NCBI GenBank assembly: GCA_963930775.1
Contig: OZ005704.1
Coordinates: forward strand, 5,208,001 to 5,272,000
Direction of reading: 5' to 3'
Source: Cliona cf. orientalis
Lineage: Eukaryota; Porifera; Demospongiae; Clionaida; Clionaidae
Length of the DNA: 64,000 bases
This document shows, piece by piece, positions 1-11,052 of this stretch. The notes beneath the pieces are model-generated. The model was not told the origin of the DNA and ran no database searches. It saw nothing but the letters and a program-made list of their open reading frames with translations. Both the position numbers and the translations under genes were made by a program. Position 1 is the first letter of the stretch; each line of letters begins with the position of its first letter.

Positions 1-115
1 GAGTGAGAGAGAGAGAGAGAGAGAGACAGGGAGAGAGATGGAGAAAGTGAGACTCAGAGGTAGGGGGAAGGACAGGGAGAGAGAGAAAAAGCGGGAGAGA
101 AAGAGAGAGAGAGAT
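1..115. repeat. GA-rich low-complexity tract
   Basis: The first 115 bases are dominated by GA dinucleotides and purine-rich derivatives. No coding signal is seen; the short open frame through it is a lysine/arginine/glutamate artefact of the repeat. The 116-488 stretch that follows shows nothing recognisable apart from the downstream flank of the transposase pseudogene. Confidence 0.8.
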
Positions 116-488
116 GCGCCAGAACATATCTTTCAGATGGACTGGAAACGTGTGTGCTACTTGCATATCATTAACTTTTCTGTTTCTAACATTCTCGTTA
201 CGGATAGTACTCTTCTTGAGCGGTAAGAAGTTCAAGACGCTATCCTGGAAAACGAAGCGATGGTTTGAAGTTAGCGTCTGTGTATGATCTACATGTACAA
301 CAGACAATAGTGAGCTAAAGTTAATGTGAGGTGAGTATCCCTCGTGATTGCATTGCGAGAGTGTCAACATTTGGCGTGGTTAAGGCTACGCGTAGTATAT
401 ACACACATAAGTCAGCCGTTCTGCTGAAAGATATGTATTGTCCATGGATGCACACAGTGAATAAAATACACGTCCAACTCCCCAATTT

Positions 489-700
489 TTAACACTTGCA
501 CTTTTTACACACCCACTGAACCTCTGAGTCACCAAACACTTCTTTTGGGATGTCCATGCAGTGTTGGTGATACCACACATTACACGAGTCACACTGAGCC
601 ATCACATCACGTCCTTCTACCTCGGGCATGCGACAAGAACAGTGAATCTCAATCTCCTCAATGTGCTTTACTGTGGAATGCCTTCGCTCACCAACTAAGG
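489..700 (-). pseudogene. C-terminal PHD finger of the transposon protein
   Basis: The last segment reads HCSCRMPE, QCDSC, YHQHC and WVCKKC in order. This is the C4-H-C3 ligand spacing of a PHD zinc finger, a fold that commonly reads histone H3 tails. It is entered from the Ulp1 frame by a frame slip just after LSRFP (about 690-705), and ends in TAA at 489. Loss of frame here means the domain is not made as a fusion from this copy. Confidence 0.7.
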
Positions 701-1762
701 GAACCGTGAAAGGTGGCACTCTTCCAAGCATTTGAGCAAGTGTTGTCTTGTCGACTTGTGATTGTACTTGGCTTTGCAGGGATTGTTCCCACTGCAAATC
801 TCGTATGCAAATGCTATGGACAGGATGCCACAGTCTGAGCCATTGGTTTGCTCACCAACATCCATCATCCTGATCACGAGTTTTGGGGCAGAGGTAAGCA
901 ACAGGCTGGCTATGACATACATGGTGGTGGAGGACACAGAATAGTACATGCTGTCGTAGACATTGACAACACCATCGTCACAACCTACGTTGGAAACGGT
1001 GCACCAGTGATTGTTTCCAACGCAAAGAATCTAAACAAACTCTCCCCTGTGGACATGGAAAGCCATGGCCTGAGCAAGTGTTGGCGGTTGTAGGCCAGAC
1101 ATGTGGGGAAACTGCTGCAGTAAGAGCATCTGAGCTGCTGAAATTATGTTGTCATTCAGCCACCCGGAAGGAGACTCTATTGTTTCCCGTTCTTTATTGT
1201 TGAGTGTGTACAGCTCGTTTTTAAGCCATGTATGGTCACCAGCAGACACACGGCCGTGGTCGGGCTCCTCAGAGTCCCCCGTGAGGTCTATGGCAGCCAA
1301 AGGAGACTTGCTACGGGTACAGTTGCACCTCTCAAGACATGCTGGATCACTAACTACATCACAAAGGGACACCACGGGACTCTGACGCCACTCAAACAAA
1401 GGAAGAGAGAACTTCTTGCTAGAGGCTGTCAAATCCTCGCTCGAGTAACGCCCATTGAGGGCACCTTTCATACAACAAAGACGGTAGAATTTGCCAACAA
1501 CTTCGACAATTCGGCACCTGACGTGGTTATTGAGTGCCTTTCTACTGTGCACAAACACACAATCTCCAGGCTTAAACCCAACACTGCTGTCATCCCTCTC
1601 ACTCACACGAGATTTGTCAGACTCAATGGTATTGTTCGATTTCTCAGACTTGCTAAGACCAGGTTTGTTTGATGGAGCAGGTCCTAGATTATCAGCAACA
1701 AAGAGGACACGACTGGATCGATTCCTACTGCTCATATATAGGACAGAATGCCTTGTGTGCAC
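695..1762 (-). pseudogene. Ulp1/C48-type cysteine protease domain of the transposon protein
   Basis: Part of the 489-3879 unit. The frame shows WLNDNIISAAQMLLLQQFP, the substrate-side motif of Ulp1/SENP proteases. Past the in-frame TAG at 1031-1033 the same frame continues with GNNHW (catalytic His), VYDS (catalytic Asp) and QTNGSDCG (oxyanion Gln and catalytic Cys). All triad residues are thus present although the stop interrupts the domain. Ulp1/SENP enzymes remove SUMO-type modifiers; what a transposon uses one for is not established. The fusion resembles the Ulp1-bearing Kaonashi MULEs of plants, but that is an analogy, not shown homology. Confidence 0.75.
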
Positions 1763-3879
1763 GATTCAACGCCCCACACAAGCATAGACTACCACTCATT
1801 AAGTCCTCATCGTCCAACCACTCGTCACCCGAGTCATCAAGACTGCTGTTTGAAGAGAGATAAACGACAGGAGTAATGTCCATATCACTGTCACTTGATT
1901 CACATAGTGCAACATTATCATGTAATGAAACCGGAACATTGACCTTCCTCTTCTTGTTCATAGGACAATCTCTGTGGGTGGGAAGACTGTGAGTAGTAGA
2001 CCCACACCTGCACTTGCGCTTCACACCAACCTTCTGCACGGTGTCGGCTTCATCGTCAGAGCCGTAGGTATCTCTACCATGCGCCTTGGACCACTCCTTG
2101 CGACGCTGGGAGTCCAAGACTCTGTCCCTCTTCAACTGAATTCTATGTCTCTTCGCTGCTTCTGTCTTTGCCTTGTCTAGTTCAGCTTTTCTCTTTCTAT
2201 TCAACGCCTCAAGCTGGTCCTGCAGGCCTTCGAAAACAGGCAGCCCAAGACGTCGGAACAGCTCTGGAACCCAGTGATAGGATGGGCCATGCTTGCTGTA
2301 CATGTAGGTCATGTTGGATTGCAGTAGGCCCAGGTTGGTTGAGGTTGCGTAATGAAGCCGTTCCAGGTTAATGTGCTTCGATCGGAATCTAATGAATACA
2401 TTGTGCGAGGCTTCTAACCAATTCGAATGGCCTCGCTTCAGGACGGGGTGAACCAGGACATCAGCCATATCAGCTCTACGATCGCACTCAATCTCATAGG
2501 CCAGGGAGTGTAGAGGACAAGACAAGATGTGTTTAGTGTGGTAATCTTTCCCCTCACACACAAAGTTCTCCCTGTCCTCACACTTACCACAGCTACAAAA
2601 CTTTGAGAGGATGAAAGTCGCACTGCCCCCCATCCCACTCGTGCTGGTCACGCGCATGTCTGGGCAACAATCTCAGTCTGGACGAAAATTCTTCGGGGGA
2701 CTGCGACTCGCTCAAAATAAAGGAGAAGTTGTTGCGCGCTTTCTCTATGAAAGCATTCGACAGACACCCACAGCCAACACTGTGCCTACTACAGTGACAA
2801 ACTACATCACGCACCTGTGGATACCTTTTACTGTGCGCAGACTTGAAGTCATTTGAAAATGATTTCATTTTAGCAAAGTTCTCAAGCTGCTTTTTGTGAG
2901 CCCTACCGGCATGGCCTCCACAAATCATCACTTTTGCATCACTACAGTGCTCTGCTACTACGTTGGAGGATGAGGAGTCTGCATCCTGCCAATGCACTTC
3001 GATGTGTAATCCCTCCTCTTTTGCCTTCTTTAACGTCAGTCTTGCACCGTACCCTTCAGCGGATTTTGACGTGCCTTGGTAGAGCTCTTCTTGTATCACT
3101 TTGTCTCTACCCTTCTGACTGAGATGGGCATAGTACAGTAAAGCTCCATTGAGGTAGTTACGTACGCTAAAGGTGGCATTCTTAGAATGATGACCACGTG
3201 TCATCCACGTGCCATCGGCAGACGTGACACCACGGGACCATGAACCAAGCTGACTCTGATCCATTGCCTTCATGTCTGCTTTGGCCTCCTCGCACATCTC
3301 ATCGAGAAGCTGCTTGACGACCGGATACATCTTAACTATGGTTGACATGAATGTGTCACCACAGACTGCATCAATTCCGAGAGCATACCGGAGCGCCTTG
3401 TAATAGGTGGCATGAGTACACCCTGCTACAATGAAGGCCACTTGCACTGCAACTCCTATTTTTGTAGTGCCATCACATTTTAAAGAGCTTTCAAAGGGAA
3501 TGTGATGCATCAGGCAACCAGCGCATGTAAAGGTTATTGACACCGCACCTCCCAGTCCGCTCAACTTAACAGATGAGGGGACAAGATCACCAGAACAGCC
3601 TGGTGTCGCACAGCGCCGACAAGCATTCAATTGCTGAACAAAAGAGTCTAACTGCTTCAGTTCCACGAAGCACACTCTATCAGGCATGGGCACACTAAGA
3701 CTGATTCGATTCGCCCAAAGATTTTTTTGGGGAGTTGGAATGTAAATAGATTGGCTGGACTCAAATGAAACATCAATATCAGTAAATTCACCTTCTTCCT
3801 CGCTTGTGGTCACTGCACCTTCCAGAACTTTCACCACACTGGTCACATCCTGCAGTGCATAAGGTGTATGCATGCACAC

Positions 3880-4198
3880 ACACAGTAAACAATGGTAGGG
3901 TAGCAGTCTAACTATTGTGACGACTACTGCATGTGATATGGCACAACACTATGCCCTTGATGTCCACAATAGAGTCAGTATAAGTATGCTGACTCTGATG
4001 ATAGAGTCAGTATAACCCTTTTGAGAACACAGCACTACCACTATTTTGTGGGCCAAACGTCAAGCAAGTGTCACTGGCCATCGATCATGCAAGATCTGAT
4101 GACTTGCCAGATGTAGGCGCACTCTATTTTGGAATAGACAAGTTCCACTTGACTGCCGAACCACAAGCTACACATACATGTACACGTATACAAAGCTA
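3880..4198. other. Unassigned flank upstream of the transposase pseudogene
   Basis: A short direct repeat (GATAGAGTCAGTATAA-like, near 3968-4016) is visible. No gene, RNA or clear transposon end was recognised. Confidence 0.4.
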
Positions 4199-4207
4199 CA
4201 TGTTTAC

Positions 4208-4571
4208 TAGCCTGGCCTCCGGAGTGGTACACACATGTGCTTAATTAGGAGAGTTCAAAGGTTAGTATCATCGGTCGAAGGTAATTAATTATGACAAGTG
4301 ACTTGTGGCGTTTGTCATGCTCAGAACAGTGTACGAAACTTACTAGGCAGGCTCTTGGGCCGCTTGAGCGACCAGAAATACGTCAGGCAATATGTATGGT
4401 CAAATGTGTAATGTTAGTAAGGATTATTAAGATTGACGTCAGCGTTACATGGAGGATTACGGCAATATCCTATTTTCCGAGATATATCGGAAATAAAGCC
4501 CACACACGCAAAGAGTGTGTACCAGGCGTTCTTTTCTCCTTTCTCCCTCTGAAGGCCTGGCTACGAGGCTA
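4208..4571. mobile_element. TAGCCT-ended MITE with 9-bp target duplication
   Basis: A 364-bp element begins TAGCCTGGCC and ends GGCTACGAGGCTA, with imperfect inverted ends. It is flanked by the identical 9-mer CATGTTTAC at 4199-4207 and 4572-4580. No coding potential. A 9-bp duplication is the usual Mutator (MULE) signature. The boundary call rests on the exact 9-mer. Confidence 0.7.
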
Positions 4572-4841
4572 CATGTTTACATGAAATGGATACCAACTAA
4601 CTACAAAAAAAACTCAAATGAAGGCCACATGTCGAAATCTGCTGATCAGAAATGAAGTCACTCAGTTACCATGAGTGAAGTTAGCTACTGTAGCTAGGTA
4701 GTCACGCGGTTGGCCACGCCCACCGCCGTGTCTTACCGCTTGCGCATGTGCAGATCCATAGAGTCATTACTTTTCATGACAGATGAGTCGACCACGAATA
4801 TAACGAAAATTAGCACCACACGAAAGTTACCTGCCATACCA

Positions 4842-4925
4842 TACGCACACACACATACATACATACATATACATGTACATACACCCACACACCCACACAC
4901 ACACTCACCTACACACACAGCAGCA
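4842..4925. repeat. CA/CATA microsatellite followed by CAG triplets
   Basis: ACACACAC, ACATACAT and CACACCCA variants run through this stretch and end in a short AGC run. The open frames crossing it on both strands are repeat artefacts. Confidence 0.85.
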
Positions 4926-5859
4926 GCAGCCACAATCGGTACATGACTCAAGTTATCAAAATCAAGAGTTATCCTTCTGTCATTGACAATTTTATACACG
5001 TGTATCACCGTTTAAAACGTGTGCTGGAGTGATCATGACACATATCAGTTGCCAGGATCTTAGAAGCAAGATACTTTAATGATAGAGGTTATCTAAAACT
5101 TGGATGTGTCCCTGGTTGGGCGGGGTGATTACAAGGCGGGACAGGGGACTAGGGCGTAACCTGCAGCGGTTTTGACATAACACCTGCTCAAACTACCCAC
5201 TATAGTGATGAATTAGACTTCTGCCTACGTCATTCTACCGGAACGCTCTACAGGCTTTTGTATGGGAGTGCAACACTCTTGTCTTGATCTACTCTTGGTG
5301 CATTATGTAGAATGACGGCGATTTTCTAGCTTCCTAGCGTTAATTGGATCTTGTGTTTTATTAGCGAACTACGGTGTGCAGTCAGACTAAGTCGGAAACA
5401 CAGAGTAGAGGTCTCTCCGATCTCTTCAACGCACGCGAGAAAAGAGGGGAGCCTAGTATTTGACAAAACGATGACATACATGTACCTTTTGGGAGTTTAG
5501 TGTAGCTCTACGAGACCTCTAAGGATGATAACGCCTTCACCGATAACCACTACGCAGTGGCTATTTGACCGGCAGTCGGTAGTAAGTGGACTGTCAGTGT
5601 AGCCGGTAGGACTACGGTTTGAGGTAGGGGTACATACTACTAGGTTTAGGAGAGGGGGTTAGGCTAACCGTTGGGGTCTAGAAGTTGCGTTGCTGCTCAC
5701 AAAACGAGATACAGACTGCCGGGCGAATAGCCGCCGTTTTACTTTTCCGGCAGTCCGTAAAACATAATGTATTACAGACTGCCGGACGAACCTGGGGGTG
5801 AGGCTAATGGAATACGAGGAGAACTGAAGAGAGAAATACCGCACACGCCATATGCACCA
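4926..5859. other. Intergenic; direct repeat of a CAGACTGCCGG motif
   Basis: The motif ACAGACTGCCGG occurs twice (about 5712 and 5773), with a related inverted CCGGCAGTC between them, which suggests the remains of a small element. Otherwise no feature is recognised. Confidence 0.4.
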
Positions 5860-6489
5860 TAGTCTGGGGTACCAGACCCTTCGCAAGAGAGAGGAAGGGT
5901 CTGGTCACACAGCTATACTGCGCTTGTCCTTCTGGAACGCTGTGGCTTCAACGTTGATTACATTGTCAACCGCAGCTCAAGTGGCTGCTAACCAAAGCAT
6001 TTTGGGTGTTGTCCCGAGAGTTGTAACGATCGCACACGCAATCACGAGGCAGGCAATGTCTAGATCTACTAGTACTACGCAGCGGCACCACTGCCTTGGA
6101 TGGAGCTCGTCGAAGATCTTCTCCCAAGAAACAGAGCGAAAGCTCCAGATACGGCAGCGTAGCTAACGGTAGCTAAGGCATTTCCTAGTCTCGTCAGCTG
6201 GCTGGCGAGACTAGGCCTTTACCGTATCCAGTGCGCCGACTCAGCGAGAACAAACAAATTGCGTCCGTGAAGAAACACAGCAAAGTTATCTCTTGTTCTG
6301 GCCTCAATACGTCAAACCCTAACAGCGTCAAAAGCGATGGTTTTCAACTCCGTGTCGGCCATGATCGCAAAGAAATATTGTAATCTCGCTCGCACGTGAT
6401 AAAACATACGTGTTTGACCGCACTGCAATCTGATTGGGCGGTGTCACCAGACCCTTCCTCTCTTGCGAAGGGTCTGGTACCCCAGACTA
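5860..6489. mobile_element. MITE with ~46-bp TIRs and 10-bp target duplication
   Basis: The left end starts TAGTCTGGGGTACCAGACCC and the right end is its reverse complement, differing over about 46 bp by a 2-bp GA indel. The identical 10-mer ATATGCACCA flanks it at 5850-5859 and 6490-6499. Around 6186-6216 there is a nested short palindrome also bounded by TAGTCTCG / CGAGACTA. No transposase is encoded. The termini resemble those at 14062-14163 and 48566-48635. Confidence 0.85.
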
Positions 6490-7987
6490 ATATGCACCAC
6501 TGGTATGTAGAATCTATAGCACACCGGTACCCCTACTACAGAGGTTCCCCAAACTCAAAATATGCTGTAGCCAATTTGAGAATATGCTGTCATTTCACCG
6601 CAGTAAAGGAGTGGATTGTATGCTGATAAGTGACGAAAATGGCGACTCCATGCAGAGATTAGTAGCCAAAATAGAACAAGTTGTAGCCATTGGCTAATTT
6701 GGCTACTGGTTGGGGAACCACTGCATCCATTTGAAATGATTACAGTCAAATTTAAATCCGTGTATACTTTTATTTCGGCTTCTTGGAACTAAACAACCAA
6801 ATTAGAAAACCACCAATATCTGCGGCCACAGTAGAACCTCCAGTAAAGGAAAACCTCTCACTAACCTCATGGTCCCACTGTATAGAACAGGGGTGAGGAT
6901 AAGTTATTAGTGGTGGGGGGCTAAATGTGTGGCGAGCCAAAAACATTTCAATGTGCCACACCCACTTTTGGTCGTCACATTCACTTCGCAATACACTTTT
7001 TCAGCGATACGTAATACTAGACAATATGCATGATTAACAATTAACAGAAAGGGTAAATGCTTTTAGAGTATTATTGCGCTGGTCAACAATTATTTTTATT
7101 ATATTATATACCCGAGTATATATCAATTCACATATAATGTCAAGTAGTTCCCACAGAAGATCTGTGCACACTGGACTTACGCTGGGACACTGATGCTCTA
7201 GCCACAGCATATTATGCATGGTGGGCTGACTGTAGCATAGACTATAGTGTGGTAAAACGGCCACCACAGAAAATTGTGCAAATTATGTCACAGGGACGGT
7301 CTGTGCCAGTTCCAAAATTATTAGGTATAATGCCCTCGTGGTCATCATGCGGAAATGTCACGATCCCACGTATAAGCCCCCCCTCCGTTTTGGCAATTTT
7401 TTAACGAGTTTCTATGAGAAAGAAAAGCCTACACCTAACCAATCAGATTGACAACTATGATCTAAAGTGAGTTGTAGCAGCATGCAATTATCAGTCGCCG
7501 CTTGCAAAGCAATAGCTAATGTTATACACTCACACGAGCAGGCTGGTGTACGTAGTCGATTTGCACGGACCTGTCCTCAAAATGAGGGAGCACCAATCAA
7601 AACGATCACGTCATCGCATTTGCAATGAAAAACTACCGCAGACAGGCTTAGAGACCCCGCCCATCAAAGCTACAGTTCAAATGTTCCGTTTCGTGCACCA
7701 GACCCTCTCAAACGAATACATCTTATAGCGGTATATAAACTCACCTTTGTATCCATAACTTGAGTAGTAATTTGCTGCACAAATATAAAATCAAAACAGA
7801 GAGAATCATAACATAACAGGGAGCGGACTGTGACAATTCGCTATTGGTTGCCTGATCATAGGATAATTATTATGGTCCACATAACAAAGTGTACAGAGAC
7901 GCTGTTTCTATTTAGTGCGCACCTACACGCTTGCATGCGATATGCCTTGTCTAGGACGCTATATCATGGGTGACGGCAACATGAACA
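6490..7987. other. Intergenic, no gene recognised
   Basis: AT-rich sequence with short, unconvincing open frames. No transposon end, RNA or coding block was recognised. Confidence 0.4.
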
Positions 7988-7989
7988 TA

Positions 7990-8419
7990 CCGTAAACTCT
8001 GGTTATTAAGCGCACCTCGCTATTAAGCGCACATTATTTATTAAGCGCATGCCCTCTTCTAGTCATAAGCTATTGTTTATTAAGCGCATGCGCTTAATAG
8101 GCGTGGCGTTCTATGAACCTGACCTTGACCGGCTGGAAAGTATTTGGAGTCAGGTATCTTTGGAGAAATGATGGCCACGAATAACGTTATCATGCAAGAA
8201 GATCGACAAATCGCCAGCACTCGTCATCTTGAGCGGCAACTGTAAACGCTAAAGTGCTCGATCGAGCGAGCGCTAGTGCTAGCTGGCCTCGCATCCATCA
8301 CGTGCCCAAACGTTTGTGGGCGTGGTTATGTGCCATATAAGCGCATATCCTTTATTAAGCGCATACTGTCATTCCGCTTACCGCTATAGGCGCATGCGCT
8401 TATTAACCAGAGTCTACGG
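7990..8419. mobile_element. CCGTAAAC-ended MITE with TA target duplication
   Basis: A 430-bp element begins CCGTAAACTCTGGTTATTAA and ends with the near-reverse complement CCAGAGTCTACGG. It is flanked by TA on both sides (7988-7989, 8420-8421), as for Tc1/mariner-type insertions. The interior repeats ATTAAGCGCA several times near both ends. Related copies are at 48880-49118 and 54839-56950. Confidence 0.8.
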
Positions 8420-8639
8420 TAGTAGAGGACTCTACACACAGGTTACTTACTTCCGAATATGCCATAATAGCACTTAGACTCGAACTGTCGACTTGTCACG
8501 TTTTTCTTGAATCTTCCATATACTTATAATTATTATATGCGCTATGCGCGTGCGCTTACGTGCACTAATACATTACGTAATAATTTATCATTGAGCAGTG
8601 GCCATGGCAACGCGCACCAGAAATTCGAGAGCGCACGCG

Positions 8640-8850
8640 CACAATACGTCCTTACGTCACAACAATCGGTCACGCGTACGTACGCGCGCGTTTAACCGCG
8701 CTAAGGAAGGGGGCGTGGTTTGACGACCATTACCTTTACTAAAATGCCCCTGAAAGACTTTTGGATGGCGAAACACTGCTAAGCAGCTTCAGGACTTGAT
8801 TTGACGTCGATTGGTACCATGACTTGCCGTTTTGACGATATCGTCCGCCC
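8640..8850. repeat. CpG-rich dispersed repeat (pair with 27060-27240)
   Basis: A CpG-rich stretch leads into GGGGGCGTGGTTTGACGACC and then a segment alignable to 27115-27225 (shared GACGACC-TTACCTT, TTTGGA--GCGAAA, CAGGA). No reading frame is conserved between the two copies. It carries one instance of the recurrent TGACGACC-N-TTACC motif. Confidence 0.45.
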
Positions 8851-9322
8851 ACGCACTTTCGGTACCTTAATGTGTCAGTCCTCCATCAACACTGCCACCG
8901 ATCACTCCAATAATGCCATAACTTTTGAGAGAAACATTTACAGCAAAATTCACAACTTGATAACCTAATTCTGATTGGGAAGGCGCTCATACTCTTTTTG
9001 GATAGCAAACACCAATGGTGGAGCCAGAAAATTAATTCTTAAACACACACACAAAATATCATGTGAGCGTGATGTGCTCCATTAAGAAAAATACCCTTAA
9101 GGTATGTGGGAACCCCACAAGTACCAAGTACCTCCCTGCCACATCAGATTTTCACACACAACCACATCACCAGATAACTATAACACAAAGGCACCCCTCA
9201 GATAACTCTAGCCATGTGCTATCTCCCAGTGTGGGCTGTCAAGGTAGTTGTTGTGGAGCACACACACACATACATTCTTGCCTGTGGCAAGAGAGTACAG
9301 AGTGTCAAATGCACACCTATGG

Positions 9323-9557
9323 TAGCCTGGTCCCCAGGCTCCCTCTGATCAATGTTACATGCAGAGAAAGGAAGGAGCCCGGTAAAATGTATCACATGTG
9401 TGACGTAGGGGTAGAAGCAACTTGGAGTGCGGCGGACTAGTCTCAATTCAAGTTGCTTCTACCCCTACGTCACGCATGTGATAAATTTTAACAGGCTCCC
9501 TCCTTTCTCTGCGTGTAAAATTGAAAAATTGAGGGAGCCTGGAAACAAGGCCACACA
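9323..9557. mobile_element. Long-hairpin MITE, ~100-bp arms
   Basis: The left arm (from TAGCCTGGTCCCCAGGCTCC) and the reverse complement of the right arm align for about 100 bp, sharing GTGACGTAGGGGTAGAAGCA near the centre (about 9430). Flanks CACCTATGG and TACCTATGG match in 8 of 9 positions. Reading frames in either arm are hairpin artefacts. Confidence 0.65.
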
Positions 9558-9785
9558 TACCTATGGTACGTTGATAGAGGTTGTGTCTTAACTGGACTTG
9601 AAACAGTCCACCAGAGTTTTCAGAACTGAATATTTTGTGTGCCCAGCTCATTCAAATTAGGGCAAAATGCCATCAGACTGTCGTTAGGTTAATAGGCAGT
9701 TAGGCACATACACTGCTACAATTAAGTGCCAACCTACAATTCTCTGAAAGAATGTAAGGGAAGGGAGTTCTTTCTTCTGTTGCCT

Positions 9786-9977
9786 TTAAACAAGATGACT
9801 GATCAGGTAAAGCGCTCTAGCAGTGGAGAAACTGCTTTACCTGATCCAGAGTTGTACATCATTGTCAATGGAAAACCAACATCCTCTAACATCATATGGC
9901 ATACTCTAATATAAGGAAAGCCATACAAAACTGCATGGCTTTACAGTGAAGTGGATGATGATTCCATTGATAACCTT
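9786..9977 (+). pseudogene. Fragment of a transposon polyprotein (possibly Helitron-like)
   Basis: Two frames carry coding-like pieces in order: LPDPELYIIVNGKPTSSNI (about 9838-9893), then, after a frame slip, WLYSEVDDDSIDNL (9936-9977). From memory, this order resembles a segment upstream of the Helitron-type N-terminal domain in invertebrate helicase-like repeat proteins. No helicase or Rep motif lies nearby. The family assignment is weak; that it is a decayed repeat protein is more secure. Confidence 0.3.
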
Positions 9978-10295
9978 TGATATCTACTCAATAACCAATT
10001 GTGGTGACATCATGTCGAGGAAGTAGGGACTGACCTTTGACCTTGGTTGCTATTGTTGCTATTCTTATTTGCATGTTTTTTGGTACTTCATCCCTACTTC
10101 CTTTCTGGTGTTTTGCTTTTATATGCGTATCTTGAAAGTTACCAAAGATTGAGGACAAAAATGGTAAAAATTCGGCACCCTAGCACACAATCTAGGTGAA
10201 TACTCTCTAATTTACGGGCAAATTCGGCAAGCACAATACAATTATTTCGCACTATAAAGTTTCTAATTATAGCATATTATTCGGCACTTTGAATA

Positions 10296-10609
10296 CCGTA
10301 TTTATTCAAATAGAAGCCGCACCCCGATTAGTAGCCGCACGCATGCGTGAACATAATTAAGTGGGCGTGGCCTAGATCGCAAGCCACCAACGATCGTTAG
10401 TTCGAGGCAAAACCATGGCAGAAAACATCCATTATTGGCTTGGTTTTGCTTCTTTTTTCTCGATCATATAGCTCGAATATTCGAAGATCAGTCCTGAAAA
10501 AACAGTCTACCATGTCAATGTCACTAAGAGGTGTCATAAGGCCGCCCTCGAATAAGAGCCACCCTCGATAAGTAGCCGCACTCCAGCAAGGCTGAAGTAC
10601 GGCTACTAT
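10296..10609. mobile_element. Degraded CCGTATTT-ended MITE with TAGCCGCAC repeats
   Basis: The left end CCGTATTTATTCAAATAG is preceded by TA. The interior repeats (A/T)AGCCGCAC, and the right end reads GGCTACTATTTG, the inverse of the left end with the last bases lost. A similar TAGCCGCAC cluster is at 54560-54651. Confidence 0.55.
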
Positions 10610-10614
10610 TTGCA

Positions 10615-10970
10615 CTCAGAGGACATACATATGTAGCAGACACACAAGGCTCATGTTGTAAGGGCTAGGGAATGCATAGTGGACACACATGTACATGTAG
10701 CAGGCTTAGTGGACACAGAAGGCTCATGTTGTAACAGACTGCACTCAGAGGACATACATATGTAGCAGACACACAAGGCTATGTTGTAATAGAATGCTTA
10801 GTGGACATGTGGATGGCACTGTGAACAAAAGGGGTTCAGGAGAAACACACACACACACAAGTATACAGCTATGTATTTCATGTAAGGGTCGTCAGCCAGA
10901 GAATGCAGAGAAACTACAAAATGGCTGATGTACATAGAAAGGAGAGAGATACATACATGTATAGCGTGGA
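10615..10970. repeat. Degenerate GGACACA/AAGGCTCA repeat array with conserved tail
   Basis: Loose repeats of CACACAAGGCTCATGTTGTA and GTGGACA variants are followed by a CA run and a tail that starts GTAAGGGTCGTCAGCC. The same array-plus-tail order occurs at 18090-18660, and the array alone at 24120-24510, so this is a dispersed repeat family. No terminal inverted repeats were identified. Confidence 0.6.
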
Positions 10971-11052
10971 TTATAACAAACAGATTCAGGATAGTGCAAG
11001 CTCCATCTCTGGCTGAAGTACTACCAGTCAAAAGTCTGCCCAGTCATGAAAC

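Larger units (their letters stand above)
489..3879 (-). pseudogene. Decayed Mutator-like transposase fused to Ulp1 protease and PHD finger
   Basis: One gene-like unit read on the minus strand from 3879 to 489, broken at four places. The N-terminal part (3879-2601) has a CxxxC zinc motif (CATPGC, later CAGC), then SADGTWMTRGHHSKNA and HWQDADSSSSN. These line up with the two Asp-containing blocks of metazoan Mutator-like transposase domains (recalled family pattern: DGsWqkRG and GDGDS), followed by a C-x2-H motif (ICGGHAG). A Cys/His-rich block (CHCSRHSVGCGC, then CSCGKC) follows, then a basic region, a Cys-rich knuckle (CLCGALNRAHKAFCP), a Ulp1 catalytic domain and a PHD finger. Breaks: a one-base excess in the A4 run at 2597-2600; a frame slip in the TA repeat at 1734-1740; an in-frame TAG at 1031-1033; a frame slip near 690-705. 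Each break joins two frames that both continue the same domain order, so decay is likelier than introns. No terminal inverted repeat was found. Confidence 0.8.

Noticed and set aside
489..3879. Reading the broken transposase unit as a spliced, intact gene
   Set aside because: The frame changes sit at homopolymer or dinucleotide runs, lack GT-AG boundaries at the junctions, and one break is an in-frame stop inside the protease domain; decay is the simpler reading.
4710..5008. Histidine/threonine-rich and cysteine/valine-rich open frames
   Set aside because: They are translations of the CA/CATA microsatellite on the two strands.
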